DNA from: Streptomyces sp. NBC_00443
GTDB lineage: Bacteria; Actinomycetota; Actinomycetes; Streptomycetales; Streptomycetaceae
Reading direction: 5' to 3'
DNA length: 64,000 bases
NCBI RefSeq assembly: GCF_036014175.1
Contig: NZ_CP107917.1
Location: 2,852,001-2,916,000 of the forward strand
The position numbers and the translations under genes are program-made. The notes under the pieces are model-generated. The model was not told where the DNA came from. It made no database searches and saw only the letters and a list, made by a program, of their open reading frames with translations. How positions within the stretch are numbered: position 1 is the first letter of the stretch; every line of letters begins with the position of its first letter. Shown here in pieces: positions 1 through 8,924 of the stretch.

Positions 1-687
1 GCACTGCACGACCCCGAGTCCGGGGTGCGGGTGCCACCGGGCCGGCTCACCGCACTGGCCGCCGCGCTGCCGGCCGACGCCACGACCGTCGTCGACCGCC
101 TCGGCCGCTACGTCCCGTCGGCGGCGACCTGGGGCGAAGTGCCCCTGAGCGAGATCGCGTTACCGCAGGTCCGGGCGCACATCCTGGTCGCCGACCACGA
201 GGCCGACCTGTTCGCGGGCACGCTGCGTGAGCTGGTGGCCGCCGGGTCCGCGGACCAGGACGAGCGGGCGATCACGCGAGCGGTGCACACGGCGGTCGCC
301 GAGGACATCGTCCGCGGCCTCCCCGACGGCCTCGACACCCCGATCGACGCCCAGGGCCGCAACCTCTCCGGCGGCCAACGCCAGCGCGTCCGCCTGGTCC
401 GCACCCTGCTGGCGGACCCGGAGGTGCTGCTGGCCATCGAGCCGACATCGGCCCTGGACGCCCACACGGAGGCACGGGTCGCCGAACGCCTGCACTCGAC
501 GAGGCGGGGCCGTACGACGCTGGTGACGACGACGTCCCCCTTGGTCCTGGACCGAGCAGACACGGTCCACTACCTGGTCGACGGCAAGGTGGCAGCAACA
601 GGCACCCACCGAGAACTGCTCGCAGGGGAGCCGGGCTACCGGGCATTGGTAGCCCGGGACGAGAACGCCGAGGAGCTCGCCAAGTGA
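1..687 (+). CDS. ABC exporter subunit 1, degenerate-site NBD (5' end outside window)
   Basis: The reading frame is open from base 1, so the membrane domain lies upstream; 228 residues of the nucleotide-binding domain are visible. A canonical signature, LSGGQRQR, is present. The other ATPase motifs are worn: the segment aligning with Walker A reads ALPADATT instead of GxxGxGKT, the Walker B end reads LLAIEPTSALD with Ile for Asp but the Glu kept, and the switch-His position reads VTTTSP. This is the non-catalytic half expected in heterodimeric ABC exporters. The stop overlaps the GTG of the next subunit (GTGA), so the two are translationally coupled. Bases 160-162 are an in-frame TTA leucine codon, the only one I found in a gene of this window, which points to dependence on the bldA tRNA. 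The exported substrate is unknown. Confidence 0.85.
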   Translation, partial: ALHDPESGVRVPPGRLTALAAALPADATTVVDRLGRYVPSAATWGEVPLSEIALPQVRAHILVADHEADLFAGTLRELVAAGSADQDERAITRAVHTAVAEDIVRGLPDGLDTPIDAQGRNLSGGQRQRVRLVRTLLADPEVLLAIEPTSALDAHTEARVAERLHSTRRGRTTLVTTTSPLVLDRADTVHYLVDGKVAATGTHRELLAGEPGYRALVARDENAEELAK

Positions 688-2542
688 CGGAAGCCAAACG
701 CCCCTCAGGGGCGCGGGGAACTGCGCGACAAGCCACGAAGCACCCGCACCCGGCACGCAACCCCAAGCCCCGAGCTCGCAGCCGCACAACCCTCCCCATC
801 GCCGAACGGCAAGACGTCCGCCGAGCCACCACCCGCCTGATCCGAGCCGACGCCCGCTCCTTCACAGCCGTACTCGCCCTGAACTCCCTCGCAGCACTCG
901 CCGGCCTGGCAAGCCCCTGGCTGGTGGGCCGCATCATCGACGAAGTCAGACGCGGCGCAGGCGTCACGGCCGTGGACAAACTCGCCCTGGCCATCCTGGC
1001 AGCGGCAACAGCCCAGCTGTTGCTGGCCCGCTGGGCCCGCTACGTAGGCCACCGCTTCGGCGAACGCACCCTCGCCCGCGTGCGCGAGGAGTTCGTGGAC
1101 CGCACGCTCGCGCTGCCCGCGTCGGTCGTGGAGCGGGCCGGCAGCGGCGACCTGACGGCGCGCGGCACCGCCGACGTGGCGGCAGTGGGCACCACGCTGC
1201 GCGACGCCGGGCCCGAGTTGCTCATCAACTCCGTACAGGTCCTGTTCCTGCTGGGCGCGGTGATCGCGCTGGATCCCCTGCTCGGCGCCTGCGGTCTGCT
1301 CGGCCTGGGTGGTCTGTGGCCGGTGCTGCGCTGGTATCTGCGCCGCGCCCGCACCGGCTACCTCGCCGAGGGTGCGGCCACCTCGGAGGTCGCGGAGATC
1401 CTCACGGCGACCGCGTCCGGCGCCCGTACGGTGGAGGCGCTGCGTCTGGAGCGGCGGCGGGTGACGGCGAGCCGCGACGCGCTGGAGGAGTCCCGCCGGA
1501 CCCGCCTGCACACCCTCTTCCTGCGCACGGTGTTCTTCCCGTCGGTCGAGATCGCCTATCTCGTCCCCGTGGCGACGGTCCTGCTCGTCGGCGGGGCACT
1601 GCACGCGCGGGGCACGATCAGTCTGGGCACAGTGGTCGCGGCGGCGCTGTATCTGCAGCAGATGGTCGGTCCGCTGGACGAGATCCTCATGCGGGTCGAG
1701 CAACTCCAGAGCGGCGGCGCCTCGTTCGCCCGCGTGGAGGGCCTGGCCCGCGCCCCGCAGGCGACGGACCCCGACTCCCCACCCCCACGGACGACCGCAT
1801 CGACGTGACCGGCGTGCGCTACTCCTACGACCGCGGCGGCGAGGTCCTCAGCGACGTCGACCTGACCGTACGGCCGGGGGAACGGCTGGCGGTGGTCGGC
1901 CCGTCCGGTGCCGGCAAGACGACCCTGAGCCGGCTGCTCGCCGGTGTCGACGCGCCGACGGCCGGCTCGGTGACGGTCGGCGGCGTCCCGGTCGTCGCGC
2001 TCGGCCCGGAGCAACTGCGCCGTCAGGTCGTCCTGGTCACCCAGGAGCACCACGTCTTCCTCGGCACGGTCCGCGACAACCTCCGTATCGCCGAGCCGTC
2101 CGCCACGGACGAGGAGGTGTGGTCCGCCCTCACGGCGGTCGGCGCCGACATGTGGGTACGGCGGCTGCCCGACGGCCTCGACACGGCGCTGGGCGACGGC
2201 GGCCACGGCACCGACGGCTCGCAGGCCCAGCAGCTGGCCCTCGCCCGCGTGGTGCTGGCCGACCCGCACACCCTGATCCTCGACGAGGCGACGGCCCTGC
2301 TCGACCCGACGACCGCCCGGCACACCGAGCGCGCCCTGGCGGCCGTACTGCAGGGCCGTACGGTCATCGCCATCGCCCACCGCTTGCACACCGCGCACGA
2401 CGCGGACCGCGTGGCCGTGATGGAGAACGGCCGTCTCACCGAGCTCGGCACCCACGACGAGCTGGTCGGGGCGGACGGGGCGTACGCGGCGCTGTGGCGG
2501 TCCTGGCACGGGGAGCGGCCCGCCCCGCCCGGAACGGCGTAG
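684..2542 (+). CDS. ABC exporter subunit 2 (TMD-NBD half transporter), apparent frameshift near 1777-1786
   Basis: Read through one frameshift, this is a half transporter of about 619 residues: a disordered basic N-terminus, a six-helix exporter membrane domain, then an NBD. Walker A is GPSGAGKTT, Walker B is [11 protein letters not shown] and the switch is IAHRL, all canonical. The signature is degenerate, TDGSQAQQ for LSGGQ. With subunit 1 (canonical signature, broken Walker A) this gives one competent and one dead ATP site. The frame changes inside a C-rich stretch: four C at 1777-1780 where a fifth restores [14 protein letters not shown] and joins the two halves exactly. A one-base homopolymer loss (sequencing error or real mutation) is the simplest explanation. 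The start is the GTG overlapping the upstream stop; the first ~35 residues are encoded by a dispersed repeat. Confidence 0.82.
708..736 (+). repeat. Dispersed repeat, copy 1 (inside ABC subunit 2 N-terminus)
   Basis: The 22-base core starting GGGGCGCGGGGAACTGCGCG recurs exactly at 25212-25233, and both copies continue with a similar AGCCAC-rich tail that ends in CCCCGAGCTC. Short CCCCT/AGGGG arms before the core can form a hairpin. From memory this sequence is a common intergenic repeat in Streptomyces. Here it lies in frame inside a coding region. Confidence 0.7.
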
Positions 2543-2601
2543 GCCTGATCAGGCGATCTATGCTCGATGCCAGCACTGTCCGCTTCTCCTGGGGAAGTCC
2601 G

Positions 2602-4632
2602 TTGAACTTCTGGTCGCTCTACCAGCACGGCTTCGCGCGCGTCGCCGCGTGCACCGGCCACACCGTCATCGCCGACCCGCACGCCAACGCGGAAGCGGTT
2701 CTGCGGCAGGCTCGCCGGTGCGCGCAGGAGGGCGTCGCCGTCGCCGTCTTCCCGGAGCTGGGCCTGACCGGGTACTCGATCGAGGACCTGCTGCTCCAGG
2801 ACGCGGTGCTCGACGAGGTGGAGCAGGCACTCCACACGGTCGTGGCCGGGTCGGCGGACCTGCTGCCGGTGCTGGTCGTGGGCGCCCCGCTGCGCCACCG
2901 CCACCGCATCTACAACTGCGCGGTGATCGTGCACCGCGGCCGGATCCTCGGCGTGGCGCCCAAGTCGTACCCGCCGAACTACCGGGAGTTCTACGAGCAG
3001 CGGCAGATCGCGTCCGGCGACGACGAGCGCGGCGGGACGATCCGGGTCGGTGGCGCTCAGGTGCCGTTCGGCGTGGACCTGCTCTTCGAGGCGCAGGACG
3101 TCCCCGGTCTGGTGCTGCACGCGGAGATCTGCGAGGACATGTGGGTGCCGGTGCCGCCGAGCGCGGAGGCCGCCCTGGCCGGCGCGACCGTGCTGGCCAA
3201 CCTCTCGGGCAGCCCGATCACGGTCGGGCGGGCCGAGGACCGGCGGCTGCTGTGCCGCTCGGCGTCCTCGCGCTGTCTCGCGGCGTACGTGTACTCGGCG
3301 GCCGGTCTGGGTGAGTCGACCACCGACCTGTCCTGGGACGGGCAGACCATGATCTACGAGAACGGCGCCCTGTTGGCGGAGACGGGCCGGTTCTCGCTGG
3401 ACGAGCAGTACGCGGTCGCCGACGTCGACCTCGACCTGCTGCGCCAGGAGCGGCAGCGGATGGGCACGTTCGACGACAACCGGCGCACGCACGCCGGGCG
3501 CACCGGTGACTTCCGGCGGGTGGACTTCCGGCTCGACCCGCCGACGACGGACCTGGGCCTCGAGCGCCGGGTGGAGCGGTTCCCGTTCGTGCCGGCCGAC
3601 GCCGAGCGCCTCGCCCTGGACTGCTACGAGGCGTACAACATCCAGGTCGCGGGCCTCCAGCAGCGGCTGGGCGCGATCGGCGGCCCGAAGGTGGTCATCG
3701 GGGTGTCCGGCGGGCTGGACTCCACGCACGCGCTGATCGTCGCCGCCCGGGCGATGGACCGCGCGGGCCGCCCGCGCAGCGACATCCTGGCCTTCACCCT
3801 GCCGGGCTTCGCCACCAGCGACCACACCAAGGGCAACGCCCACAAGCTGATGAACTCACTCGGCGTCACCGCGGCCGAGCTGGACATCACGCCGACGGCG
3901 CGGCTGATGCTCGAGGAGATGGGCCACCCCTTCGCGTCCGGCGAGCCGGTGTACGACGTCACCTTCGAGAACGTGCAGGCCGGCCTGCGCACCGACTACC
4001 TGTTCCGCCTCGCCAACCAGCGCGGCGGCATCGTGCTCGGCACCGGTGACCTGTCGGAGCTGGCGCTGGGCTGGTCCACGTACGGCGTGGGCGACCAGAT
4101 GAGCCACTACAACGTCAACGGCGGGGTGCCGAAGACGCTGATCCAGCATCTGATCCGCTGGGTCATCACCAGCGGCCAGTTCGACGAGGAGACCGGCGAG
4201 ACGCTGGCCGCGATCCTCGACACGGAGATCAGCCCGGAGCTGGTGCCCGGCGAGGAGATGCAGTCCACCGAGTCGAAGATCGGCCCGTACGCGCTGCACG
4301 ACTTCACGCTCTTCCAGGTGCTGCGGTACGGCTTCCGGCCGTCGAAGATCGCCTTCCTGGCCTGGCACGCCTGGCACGACCCGGACGCCGGCGCCTGGCC
4401 GCCCGGCTTCCCCGAGGCCAAGCGGGTGGCGTACGACCTGGCGGAGATCAGGCGCTGGCTGGAGGTCTTCTGCCGTCGCTTCTTCGCGTTCGCACAGTTC
4501 AAGCGCTCGGCGATGCCGAACGGGCCGAAGGTCTCGGCGGGCGGTTCGCTGTCCCCGCGCGGCGACTGGCGGGCGCCGTCGGACGGCAACGCGGCTGCGT
4601 GGCTGCGCGATCTCGCGCGCTTCGACGATTGA
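2602..4632 (+). CDS. nadE: Glutamine-dependent NAD(+) synthetase
   Basis: A 676-residue two-domain enzyme that makes NAD from deamido-NAD, ATP and glutamine in the cytosol. The N-terminal nitrilase-type glutaminase carries Glu52 ([10 protein letters not shown]), Lys121 (PKSYPP) and Cys177 (EICEDMW). The C-terminal synthetase has the PP-loop [11 protein letters not shown] near residue 367 and the [12 protein letters not shown] stretch. I chose the TTG start because it follows GGGGAAG by 5 bases and because it puts the catalytic Glu and Lys at 52 and 121, the numbering I recall for M. tuberculosis NadE. An in-frame ATG at 2560 would add 14 residues but has no ribosome-binding site. Length is normal and the gene looks intact. 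It stands alone between the exporter and the protease pair. Confidence 0.95.
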   Translation: MNFWSLYQHGFARVAACTGHTVIADPHANAEAVLRQARRCAQEGVAVAVFPELGLTGYSIEDLLLQDAVLDEVEQALHTVVAGSADLLPVLVVGAPLRHRHRIYNCAVIVHRGRILGVAPKSYPPNYREFYEQRQIASGDDERGGTIRVGGAQVPFGVDLLFEAQDVPGLVLHAEICEDMWVPVPPSAEAALAGATVLANLSGSPITVGRAEDRRLLCRSASSRCLAAYVYSAAGLGESTTDLSWDGQTMIYENGALLAETGRFSLDEQYAVADVDLDLLRQERQRMGTFDDNRRTHAGRTGDFRRVDFRLDPPTTDLGLERRVERFPFVPADAERLALDCYEAYNIQVAGLQQRLGAIGGPKVVIGVSGGLDSTHALIVAARAMDRAGRPRSDILAFTLPGFATSDHTKGNAHKLMNSLGVTAAELDITPTARLMLEEMGHPFASGEPVYDVTFENVQAGLRTDYLFRLANQRGGIVLGTGDLSELALGWSTYGVGDQMSHYNVNGGVPKTLIQHLIRWVITSGQFDEETGETLAAILDTEISPELVPGEEMQSTESKIGPYALHDFTLFQVLRYGFRPSKIAFLAWHAWHDPDAGAWPPGFPEAKRVAYDLAEIRRWLEVFCRRFFAFAQFKRSAMPNGPKVSAGGSLSPRGDWRAPSDGNAAAWLRDLARFDD

Positions 4633-4683
4633 TGCGTCTGATCCGTTTATCGAACGTGAACTCCCGGACAACGAACGATTTCC

Positions 4684-4710
4684 GGCCAACTTCCTGACGC
4701 GGTCCTGACA
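4684..4710 (+). promoter_or_regulatory. Element shared by the two M4 protease upstream regions, copy 1
   Basis: GGCCAAC, 12 bases, then TCCTGACA. The same two words with the same spacing occur at 7086-7112 before the second protease. TCCTGACA may be a -35 region, but no convincing -10 follows; a shared regulator site is equally possible. Confidence 0.45.
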
Positions 4711-4796
4711 GAAACCGCAACCACCTGCCACTCTTCCCACGGCCGCGACACAGCAACCCCACAGCGCCGTCACACTGCGGCGCCCGCGGCTGAACT

Positions 4797-4833
4797 CCGC
4801 ACGCGCACGTCGAGTTTCCGCACGCGCACGTCG
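4797..4833 (+). repeat. Exact 16-bp direct repeat, 21-bp period, upstream of M4 protease 1
   Basis: CCGCACGCGCACGTCG occurs at 4797-4812 and again at 4818-4833. A 21-bp offset is two helical turns, so both copies face the same side of the DNA, as with paired activator sites. The repeat is about 90 bases upstream of the protease start and is absent from the paralogue's upstream region. Confidence 0.55.
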
Positions 4834-4920
4834 TTCTGCGTACCACTTGTTCTGCCCGGACGGCCCACCCGCCGGCCGGTCTCCCTGGCCGCGTGATCCG
4901 CGGCCGCGCAGAAGGAGTCA

Positions 4921-6978
4921 GTGTTGAGAGACAGTTCCTCCCACAGACGCACCTCCCACACCACGCGTCACACCACGCACCGCCGGGCCGCCGCCGTCGC
5001 CCTCGTCGGCGTCTCCGCCCTGATCGCGGCGGCCGTCCAGTCGGGTGCCGCCACCGCCGCCCCGGAGAAGGCACCGTCGGCCGCGGGCAAGGTCATACCG
5101 AGCGCCGAGTCGGTCAAGCTGTCCCCCGCCCAGCGCGCCGAGCTGATACGCGAGGCCAACGCCGGCAGGGCGGACACCGCGAAGGACCTGGGCCTCGGCG
5201 CCAAGGAGAAGCTGGTCGTCCGTGACGTCCTCAAGGACGGCAACGGCACGGTCCACACCCGCTACGAGCGCACCTACGACGGCCTGCCCGTCCTCGGCGG
5301 CGACCTCGTCGTCGAGACGGCGAAGTCGGGCGCGACCGAGGCCGTCGTCAAGGCGACCCGGACCGCCATCAAGCCGGCCACCACGACCGCCGCCGTTCCC
5401 GCCGCCAAGGCCAAGGAGCAGGCGCTGGCCGCGGCGAAGGCGGAGAAGGCCAAGAGCCCGGACGTCAACAAGGCGCCCCGCAAGGTGATCTGGGCCGCGG
5501 ACGGCAAGCCGACCGTGGCGTACGAGACGGTCGTCGGCGGCTTCCAGCACGACGGCACCCCGCAGGAACTGCACGTCGTCACCGACGCCACCAGCGGCGC
5601 GAAGCTGTACGAGTGGGAGGCCATCGAGACCGGCACCGGCAACACGGTCTACAGCGGCACGGTCACCCTCGGCACCACCCAGTCCGGGTCGACGTACAAC
5701 CTCACGGACGGCGCGCGCGGCGGACACAAGACGTACAACCTGAACCGCGGCACCTCCGGCACCGGCACCCTCTTCTCCGGCCCCGACGACGTCTGGGGCA
5801 ACGGCAGCCCGTCCAACCTGGAGTCGGCCGGCGCGGACGCGCACTACGGTGCCGCCCTGACCTGGGACTACTACAAGAACGTGCACGGGCGCAGCGGCAT
5901 CCGCGGCGACGGCGTGGGCGCGTACTCGCGGGTCCACTACGGCAACAACTACGTCAACGCATTCTGGTCCGACAGCTGCTTCTGCATGACGTACGGCGAC
6001 GGCTCGGGCAACGCCAACCCGCTGACGTCGATCGACGTGGCCGCGCACGAGATGACCCACGGGCTCACCTCGAACACGGCCGGCCTGATCTACAGCGGCG
6101 AGTCCGGCGGCCTGAACGAGGCCACCTCCGACATCTTCGGTTCGACCGTCGAGTTCTTCGCCAACAACTCCTCCGACGTCGGTGACTACCTCATCGGCGA
6201 GGAGATCAACATCAACGGCGACGGCACCCCGCTGCGCTACATGGACAAGCCGAGCAAGGACGGCGCGTCCAAGGACAGCTGGTACTCGGGCATCGGCTCG
6301 ATCGACGTGCACTACTCTTCGGGCCCCGCGAACCACTTCTTCTACCTCCTGTCGGAGGGCAGCGGCACCAAGACGATCAACGGTGTCACGTACAACTCGG
6401 CCACGTCGGACGGCCTTCCGGTCACCGGCATCGGCCGGGACAAGGCGGAGAAGATCTGGTTCCGCGCGCTCACCACGAAGTTCACGTCCACGACGAACTA
6501 CGCGGGCGCCCGCACCGGCACCCTCGCGGCCACCGCTGACCTCTACGGCACCGACGGCGCCGAGTACAAGGCGGTCCAGGACGCGTGGGCGGGCATCAAC
6601 GTCGGCTCCCGCCCCGGTGGCGGCGGCGGCACGTCCTTCGAGAGCGGAACCGACGTGGCGATCCCGGACCGCGGCGCGGCGGTCACCTCGCCGGTCACCG
6701 TTTCCGGGCGGACGGGCAACGCGCCGTCCAACTTCCAGGTCGCCGTGGACATCGTCCACACCTACATCGGTGACCTCAAGGTGGATCTGGTCGCCCCCGA
6801 CGGCACGGCGTACACGCTGAAGGGCTACGGCACCGGCGGCAGCGCGGACAACCTCAACGCCACGTACACCGTGAACGCGTCCTCCGAGGTCGCCAACGGT
6901 GTCTGGCAGTTGCGCGTCCAGGACAACGCGGCCATCGACACCGGTTACATCAACAGCTGGAAGCTGACCTTCCCGTAG
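4921..6978 (+). CDS. Secreted M4 (thermolysin-like) neutral metalloprotease with C-terminal P domain
   Basis: A 685-residue preproenzyme. A long basic n-region and hydrophobic core (AAAVALVGVSALIAAA) form a signal peptide, cleaved near residue 47. Then come an FTP/PepSY-type inhibitory propeptide (about 60-230) and the M4 catalytic domain with zinc ligands His376 and His380 in HEMTH, catalytic Glu377 and third ligand Glu400 in GGLNEATSD. Residues ~575-685 form a proprotein-convertase P (Homo B) domain, absent from the paralogue downstream. The start is GTG with AAGGAG only 3 bases away; TTG at 4924 gives better spacing and differs by one residue. A strong terminator follows at 7004-7046, so the two proteases are probably separate transcripts. 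Role: extracellular protein degradation. Confidence 0.93.
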   Translation: MLRDSSSHRRTSHTTRHTTHRRAAAVALVGVSALIAAAVQSGAATAAPEKAPSAAGKVIPSAESVKLSPAQRAELIREANAGRADTAKDLGLGAKEKLVVRDVLKDGNGTVHTRYERTYDGLPVLGGDLVVETAKSGATEAVVKATRTAIKPATTTAAVPAAKAKEQALAAAKAEKAKSPDVNKAPRKVIWAADGKPTVAYETVVGGFQHDGTPQELHVVTDATSGAKLYEWEAIETGTGNTVYSGTVTLGTTQSGSTYNLTDGARGGHKTYNLNRGTSGTGTLFSGPDDVWGNGSPSNLESAGADAHYGAALTWDYYKNVHGRSGIRGDGVGAYSRVHYGNNYVNAFWSDSCFCMTYGDGSGNANPLTSIDVAAHEMTHGLTSNTAGLIYSGESGGLNEATSDIFGSTVEFFANNSSDVGDYLIGEEININGDGTPLRYMDKPSKDGASKDSWYSGIGSIDVHYSSGPANHFFYLLSEGSGTKTINGVTYNSATSDGLPVTGIGRDKAEKIWFRALTTKFTSTTNYAGARTGTLAATADLYGTDGAEYKAVQDAWAGINVGSRPGGGGGTSFESGTDVAIPDRGAAVTSPVTVSGRTGNAPSNFQVAVDIVHTYIGDLKVDLVAPDGTAYTLKGYGTGGSADNLNATYTVNASSEVANGVWQLRVQDNAAIDTGYINSWKLTFP

Positions 6979-7003
6979 GCCAGTTGACGGTCTGACCAAG
7001 ACA

Positions 7004-7046
7004 GGGCGTCGTCTCGGTGGGTTCAACTCCCGCCGGGACGGCGCCC
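7004..7046 (+). terminator. Terminator between the two M4 protease genes
   Basis: An 18-bp stem (7004-7021 with 7029-7046) with three G-T wobbles and a 7-base loop, TTCAACT, 26 bases after the stop. Streptomyces terminators commonly lack a U-tract. Confidence 0.8.
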
Positions 7047-7085
7047 GTTCATATTTCTGAAACATTCACCCAACAGTCAAATCTT

Positions 7086-7112
7086 GGCCAACATCACCGC
7101 CCTCTCCTGACA
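7086..7112 (+). promoter_or_regulatory. Element shared by the two M4 protease upstream regions, copy 2
   Basis: GGCCAAC, 12 bases, TCCTGACA, as at 4684-4710, but only 77 bases before the start here against 210 for copy 1. The flanking sequence differs, so the match is local. Confidence 0.45.
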
Positions 7113-7189
7113 TGTACGCGCCGCAGGTGTCACGCTTCCCCCACCCGCCGCACCAGCACCAATGCACTTCCCCCACAAAAGGAGCTCGT

Positions 7190-8854
7190 GTGACCCCCCT
7201 CTACGCGCGTCGCAAGCGCACGACCCTGGCCATCGCCACCACCGTGGCCGCCGGGGCTCTCCTCACCACCGCGCTGACCACCGGTGGTTCGGCCGCAGCG
7301 GCCCCCGCGGGCGCCGGCACCAAGGCCGCCCCGCTCGCCGTACCGGTCGCGCTCGCCCCCGCGGCCCGCACCACCCTCATCAAGGACCAGCAGGCCAAGG
7401 CGGCCGGCACCGCCGACGAGATAGGCCTCGGCGCCCAGGAGAAGCTGGTCGTCAAGGACGTCGTCAAGGACGCCGACGGCTCGGTCCACACCCGCTACGA
7501 GCGCACCTACGCGGGCCTGCCGGTCCTCGGCGGCGACCTGGTCGTCCACGAGTCGGCGTCCGGCGCGAGAAGGGGCGTGACCAAGGCGACGAAGGCCACC
7601 ATCAAGGTCGCCTCGCTCAAGCCGGCGGTCACCGCGGACAAGGCCGAGGTCCAGGCCGTGAAGCTGGCCAAGGCGGCCGGCTCGGAGAAGACCGAGGCCG
7701 ACCAGGCGCCCCGCAAGGTGATCTGGGCGGCGAACGGCAAGCCGGCCCTCGCCTACGAGACGGTCGTCGGCGGCCTCCAGGACGACGGCACCCCGAACGA
7801 ACTGCACGTCATCACCGACGCCGCCACCGGCAAGAAGCTCTTCGAGTACCAGGGCATCGAGACCGGCACCGGCAAGAGCCTGTACTCGGGCACGGTCACG
7901 CTCGGCACGACCAAGTCGGGCTCGACGTACAACCTCACGGACGGCACGCGCGGCGGCCACAAGACGTACAACAAGGCCCGCAGCACCAGTTCCTCCGCCG
8001 GAACGCTGTTCACCGACGCGGACGACACATGGGGCACCGGCACGGCCTCCAGCTCCTCCACCGACCAGACGGCCGCCGTGGACGCCGCCTACGGCGCGCA
8101 GGAGACCTGGGACTTCTACAAGAACACCTTCGGCCGCAGCGGCATCAAGAACGACGGCAAGGCCGCGTACTCGCGCGTCCACTACGGCAACGCGTACGTC
8201 AACGCGTTCTGGGACGACAGCTGCTTCTGCATGACGTACGGCGACGGCGAGGGCAACACCAACCCGCTGACGTCGCTGGACGTGGCCGGCCACGAGATGA
8301 CCCACGGCGTCACCTCCAACACCGCGGGCCTGAACTACAGCGGCGAGTCGGGCGGCCTGAACGAGGCCACCTCCGACATCTTCGGCACGTCGGTGGAGTT
8401 CTTCGCCAACAACTCCGCCGACGTCGGTGACTACCTCATCGGCGAGGAGATCGACATCAACGGCGACGGCACCCCGCTGCGCTACATGGACAAGCCGAGC
8501 AAGGACGGCGCGTCCAAGGACAGCTGGTCGTCCTCGCTGGGCGGGCTGGACGTGCACTACTCCTCGGGCCCCGCGAACCACTTCTTCTACCTGCTGTCGG
8601 AGGGCAGCGGCGCGAAGACGATCAACGGGGTGAGTTACGACTCCCCGACGTCCAACGGCTCGACGGTCACGGGCATCGGCCGCTCCAAGGCCGCCGCGAT
8701 CTGGTACAAGGCCCTGACCGAGTACATGACGTCGACGACGAACTACAAGGCCGCCCGCACGGCGACCCTGAGCGCGGCGTCCGCCCTGTACGGCTCCACC
8801 AGCACGGAGTACAAGACGGTGGCGGCCGCCTGGTCGGCCATCAACGTCAGCTGA
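7190..8854 (+). CDS. Secreted M4 (thermolysin-like) neutral metalloprotease
   Basis: A paralogue of the preceding protease, 554 residues, closely similar through propeptide and catalytic domain but ending without a P domain. A Sec-type signal peptide (TTLAIATTVAAGALLTTALT) is followed by the FTP/PepSY propeptide. Zinc ligands are His368 and His372 (HEMTH, Glu369 catalytic) with Glu392 as third ligand. I placed the start at GTG 7190, with AAAAGGAG 5 bases upstream; an upstream ATG at 7112 in the same frame would add 26 residues lacking any signal-peptide character and overlaps the shared promoter element. The tandem arrangement points to a local duplication followed by gain or loss of the P domain. 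It is followed by a perfect terminator. Confidence 0.93.
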   Translation: MTPLYARRKRTTLAIATTVAAGALLTTALTTGGSAAAAPAGAGTKAAPLAVPVALAPAARTTLIKDQQAKAAGTADEIGLGAQEKLVVKDVVKDADGSVHTRYERTYAGLPVLGGDLVVHESASGARRGVTKATKATIKVASLKPAVTADKAEVQAVKLAKAAGSEKTEADQAPRKVIWAANGKPALAYETVVGGLQDDGTPNELHVITDAATGKKLFEYQGIETGTGKSLYSGTVTLGTTKSGSTYNLTDGTRGGHKTYNKARSTSSSAGTLFTDADDTWGTGTASSSSTDQTAAVDAAYGAQETWDFYKNTFGRSGIKNDGKAAYSRVHYGNAYVNAFWDDSCFCMTYGDGEGNTNPLTSLDVAGHEMTHGVTSNTAGLNYSGESGGLNEATSDIFGTSVEFFANNSADVGDYLIGEEIDINGDGTPLRYMDKPSKDGASKDSWSSSLGGLDVHYSSGPANHFFYLLSEGSGAKTINGVSYDSPTSNGSTVTGIGRSKAAAIWYKALTEYMTSTTNYKAARTATLSAASALYGSTSTEYKTVAAAWSAINVS

Positions 8855-8872
8855 CGCACGCGTAGTTGCAGG

Positions 8873-8911
8873 GGGCGGCACCCGGGAGGAAGGCATCCCC
8901 GGGTGCCGCCC
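8873..8911 (+). terminator. Terminator after M4 protease 2
   Basis: Perfect 14-bp stem (8873-8886 GGGCGGCACCCGGG with 8898-8911), 11-base loop, starting 18 bases after the stop codon. Confidence 0.85.
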
Positions 8912-8924
8912 TACGCTTGGGCCC

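Noticed and set aside
1777..1786. Programmed -1 frameshifting as the cause of the ABC, glgE, glgB and helicase breaks
   Set aside because: No X XXY YYZ slippery heptamer in the right phase followed by a conserved stimulatory structure; four unrelated genes show the same simple one-base loss, and the truncated products would lack catalytic parts.
7014..7046. A T-arm-like GTGGG-TTCAACT-CCCGC reminiscent of a tRNA 3' end
   Set aside because: No matching 5' acceptor strand, D-arm or anticodon arm in the preceding 70 bases. The same bases form the 18-bp terminator stem after the protease gene.
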